Assembly (NCBI GenBank): GCA_026398575.1
Contig: JAPLSP010000098.1
Coordinates: 1-24,154 of the forward strand
Length of the DNA: 24,154 nt
Origin: Candidatus Sumerlaeota bacterium
GTDB lineage: Bacteria; Sumerlaeota; Sumerlaeia; JADFCT01
Direction of reading: 5' to 3'
The notes beneath the pieces are model-generated. The model was not told the origin of the DNA. It was given only the letters and a program-made list of their open reading frames with translations, and searched no databases. A program made the position numbers and the translations under genes. This document shows, one piece after another, positions 22,735 through 24,154 of the stretch (position 1 is its first letter; every line of letters starts with the position of its first letter).

Positions 22735-24154
22735 GTCGTCACCCCGAGATCCGTTGGGTTCTTGCGATCTTCGTAGATCAGTGGAAGCGTGAAGCGAAAC
22801 GTGCTGCCTTTTCCTTCCCCCTCGCTCTCCACCCAGATGCGCCCACCGTGCAGTTCCACGAACTTGCGAGTAAGAGCCAGGCCCAGACCCGTGCCTTGAT
22901 GCATCCGGTCATATCCGGAATCCAATTGCTCGAACTCCGTGAACAGGCGCGCCTGGTCTTCGAGTTTGATGCCGATGCCTGTGTCCGCCACGCTCACGCA
23001 CAGATCGTCCCCAGCGCGTTCGGCGGTTATGGCGACCCGCCCTCCCGGCTCAGAGAATTTCACTGCATTGGAGAGCAGGTTGAACAGAATCTGTTTGAGC
23101 ATCCGTTCGTCGGCCGAGACCGTCAGGTCGGCCGGGGTTTCCAGACTGAGCATAAGCCCGTGTTTGAGCGCGCGCTCTTTCACCAGAACCAATGCGTTGT
23201 CCAGCATCGGTCTCACCGGGAACGATCTTGCCTCCACGGTCATCTTGCCCGCCTCGACCTTGGAGATATCGAGGATGTCGTTGATCAGGCTCAGCAGGTG
23301 TTGTCCGGCTGTCAGCACGTTGTCCACATATCTCGTTTGCTTGTGGGTAAGCGGACCGAATGTTTGATCGTGAAGCACTTCCGAGAAACCGATGATGGAA
23401 TTGAGCGGAGTCCGGAGTTCATGGCTCATATTGGCCAGAAACTCGCTCTTTGCCCGGCTGGCGGCCTCGACGGCCTGCTTGGCGGCGTGCAACGCCTTTT
23501 CAACCTGCTTGCGCTCGGTGATGTCTTCGATGGCAAGGAGAATGATCCGTTCTTTTCCCGACCCTCTTTGAATCTGCCGGGCATTCAAAAGCATGATGCG
23601 CTTGCCAATGGTGGAAAAATCGTGTTCCACTTCATAATTGTCGAAGGTTGCCTTTTGGGGCAGGATGGTTTCCAGCAGTTCCCGCAACTTGGGGATGTCC
23701 CACTGCTTGTTGCCCAGGTCATAGATCAGCTGTCCCACGGTCTCTTTGTGGTTTACCTTGAAGACTTCATAGAAGGAGCGGCTGGCGGTGACGACTCTCA
23801 GATCTTGATCCAGAGAGATCAGAGGTTCACGCACGGTGTTGATGATGCTCTCGGCGTATTCGAGAGACTCATCCGCTGATTTTTTAATGACCGCCAGTTC
23901 CTTTCGGGTCTTTTCCAGGCCGGCTTCAATTTCCTTGCGTTCGGTAATATCTTCTATGGCCAGAAGGATGATCCGTTCTTTTCCCGACCCCCGTTCAATT
24001 TGCCGGGCATTCAAAAGCATTACGCGCCGGCCGATAGTCGAGAAATTGTGCTCCACCTCATAATTATCAAAGGCTGCTTTTTTGGGCAGGATGTCTTCCA
24101 GCAATTCCCGCAGCTTGGGGATATTCCACTGTTTATTGCCCAAGTCATAAATAA
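22731..24154 (-). CDS. PAS-PAS histidine kinase, 5' end beyond window
   Basis: The frame is open past the right edge (the last codons before the edge read I-Y-D-L-G-N-K-Q-W), so the N-terminus is missing; at least 474 residues are present. It contains the end of one PAS domain, then a complete PAS domain, both closing with LLAIEDITERK. HisKA follows with NMSHELRTPLNSIIGFSEV, then HATPase_c with the N box NLLSNAVKFSEPGG, DTGIGI and GTGLGLALT. The two PAS units are 142 residues apart and almost identical (8 differences in about 69 residues). The protein has no visible membrane segment. It phosphorylates, presumably, the receiver encoded in the overlapping downstream gene. Confidence 0.95.
   Translation of the reverse strand, partial: IYDLGNKQWNIPKLRELLEDILPKKAAFDNYEVEHNFSTIGRRVMLLNARQIERGSGKERIILLAIEDITERKEIEAGLEKTRKELAVIKKSADESLEYAESIINTVREPLISLDQDLRVVTASRSFYEVFKVNHKETVGQLIYDLGNKQWDIPKLRELLETILPQKATFDNYEVEHDFSTIGKRIMLLNARQIQRGSGKERIILLAIEDITERKQVEKALHAAKQAVEAASRAKSEFLANMSHELRTPLNSIIGFSEVLHDQTFGPLTHKQTRYVDNVLTAGQHLLSLINDILDISKVEAGKMTVEARSFPVRPMLDNALVLVKERALKHGLMLSLETPADLTVSADERMLKQILFNLLSNAVKFSEPGGRVAITAERAGDDLCVSVADTGIGIKLEDQARLFTEFEQLDSGYDRMHQGTGLGLALTRKFVELHGGRIWVESEGEGKGSTFRFTLPLIYEDRKNPTDLGVTT

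Overview
The window is bacterial, most likely from a Gram-negative lineage with an outer membrane. It encodes lipoproteins, an MCE-domain protein, a secreted protein and M48 and HExxH proteases next to ordinary housekeeping genes (RNase R, GltX, two tRNAs). The several families of palindromic repeats, the GxxExxY gene, the FN3 fragment and the large hybrid kinases recall genomes of the PVC group or neighbouring candidate phyla. That placement is inference; nothing here fixes the phylum. Most of the window looks fairly GC-rich, but 6.5-9.8 kb is visibly AT-richer.

Layout. 1-1052 (-): AAA_14/DUF4143-type ATPase, cut by the window edge, behind a 33-bp tandem repeat array. 1314-3821 (-): RNase R. 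3946-4463 (-): two small genes like orphan antitoxins (AF2212/DUF104-like and Phd-like). 4545-6319 (-): gltX with an overlapping DUF2283 gene. 6478-9790 (+): promoter and a compact three-gene module, ParB-like protein, restriction-endonuclease-like protein and DNA methyltransferase. This is the best candidate for an undescribed, possibly defence-related system. 9889-10920 (-): lipoprotein metalloprotease. 10956-11043 (-): tRNA-Ser(GGA), preceded by a large REP-like hairpin. 11353-12447 (+): GT4 glycosyltransferase.

12463-14934 (-) appears to be a decayed defence island. It holds a DUF1156 methyltransferase N-terminus with one frameshift and one nonsense codon, an intact AlbA_2/RecG-like ATPase carrying a GDSTHK hexapeptide repeat, and a C-terminal DUF3883-like remnant whose stop overlaps the ATPase start. 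The junctions (TGA-7 bp-ATG and TAATG) show that these were once one operon. 14935-18776 (-) is an envelope cluster: M48 protease, MCE-domain membrane protein and a large secreted DUF2341-like protein. The 480 bp upstream of it are full of inverted repeats and end at tRNA-Thr(GGT), 19259-19334 (+).

19489-24154 (-) holds signalling genes (receiver-histidine kinase, single receiver, PAS-PAS kinase running off the edge). Between them lies a repeat-rich stretch, 20.7-22.3 kb. There a GxxExxY PD-(D/E)XK protein sits between copies of an about 85-bp palindromic repeat, next to a truncated FN3 gene. This repeat-flanked gene is the second candidate for an undescribed element. All family names come from reading motifs by eye; no database search was made.
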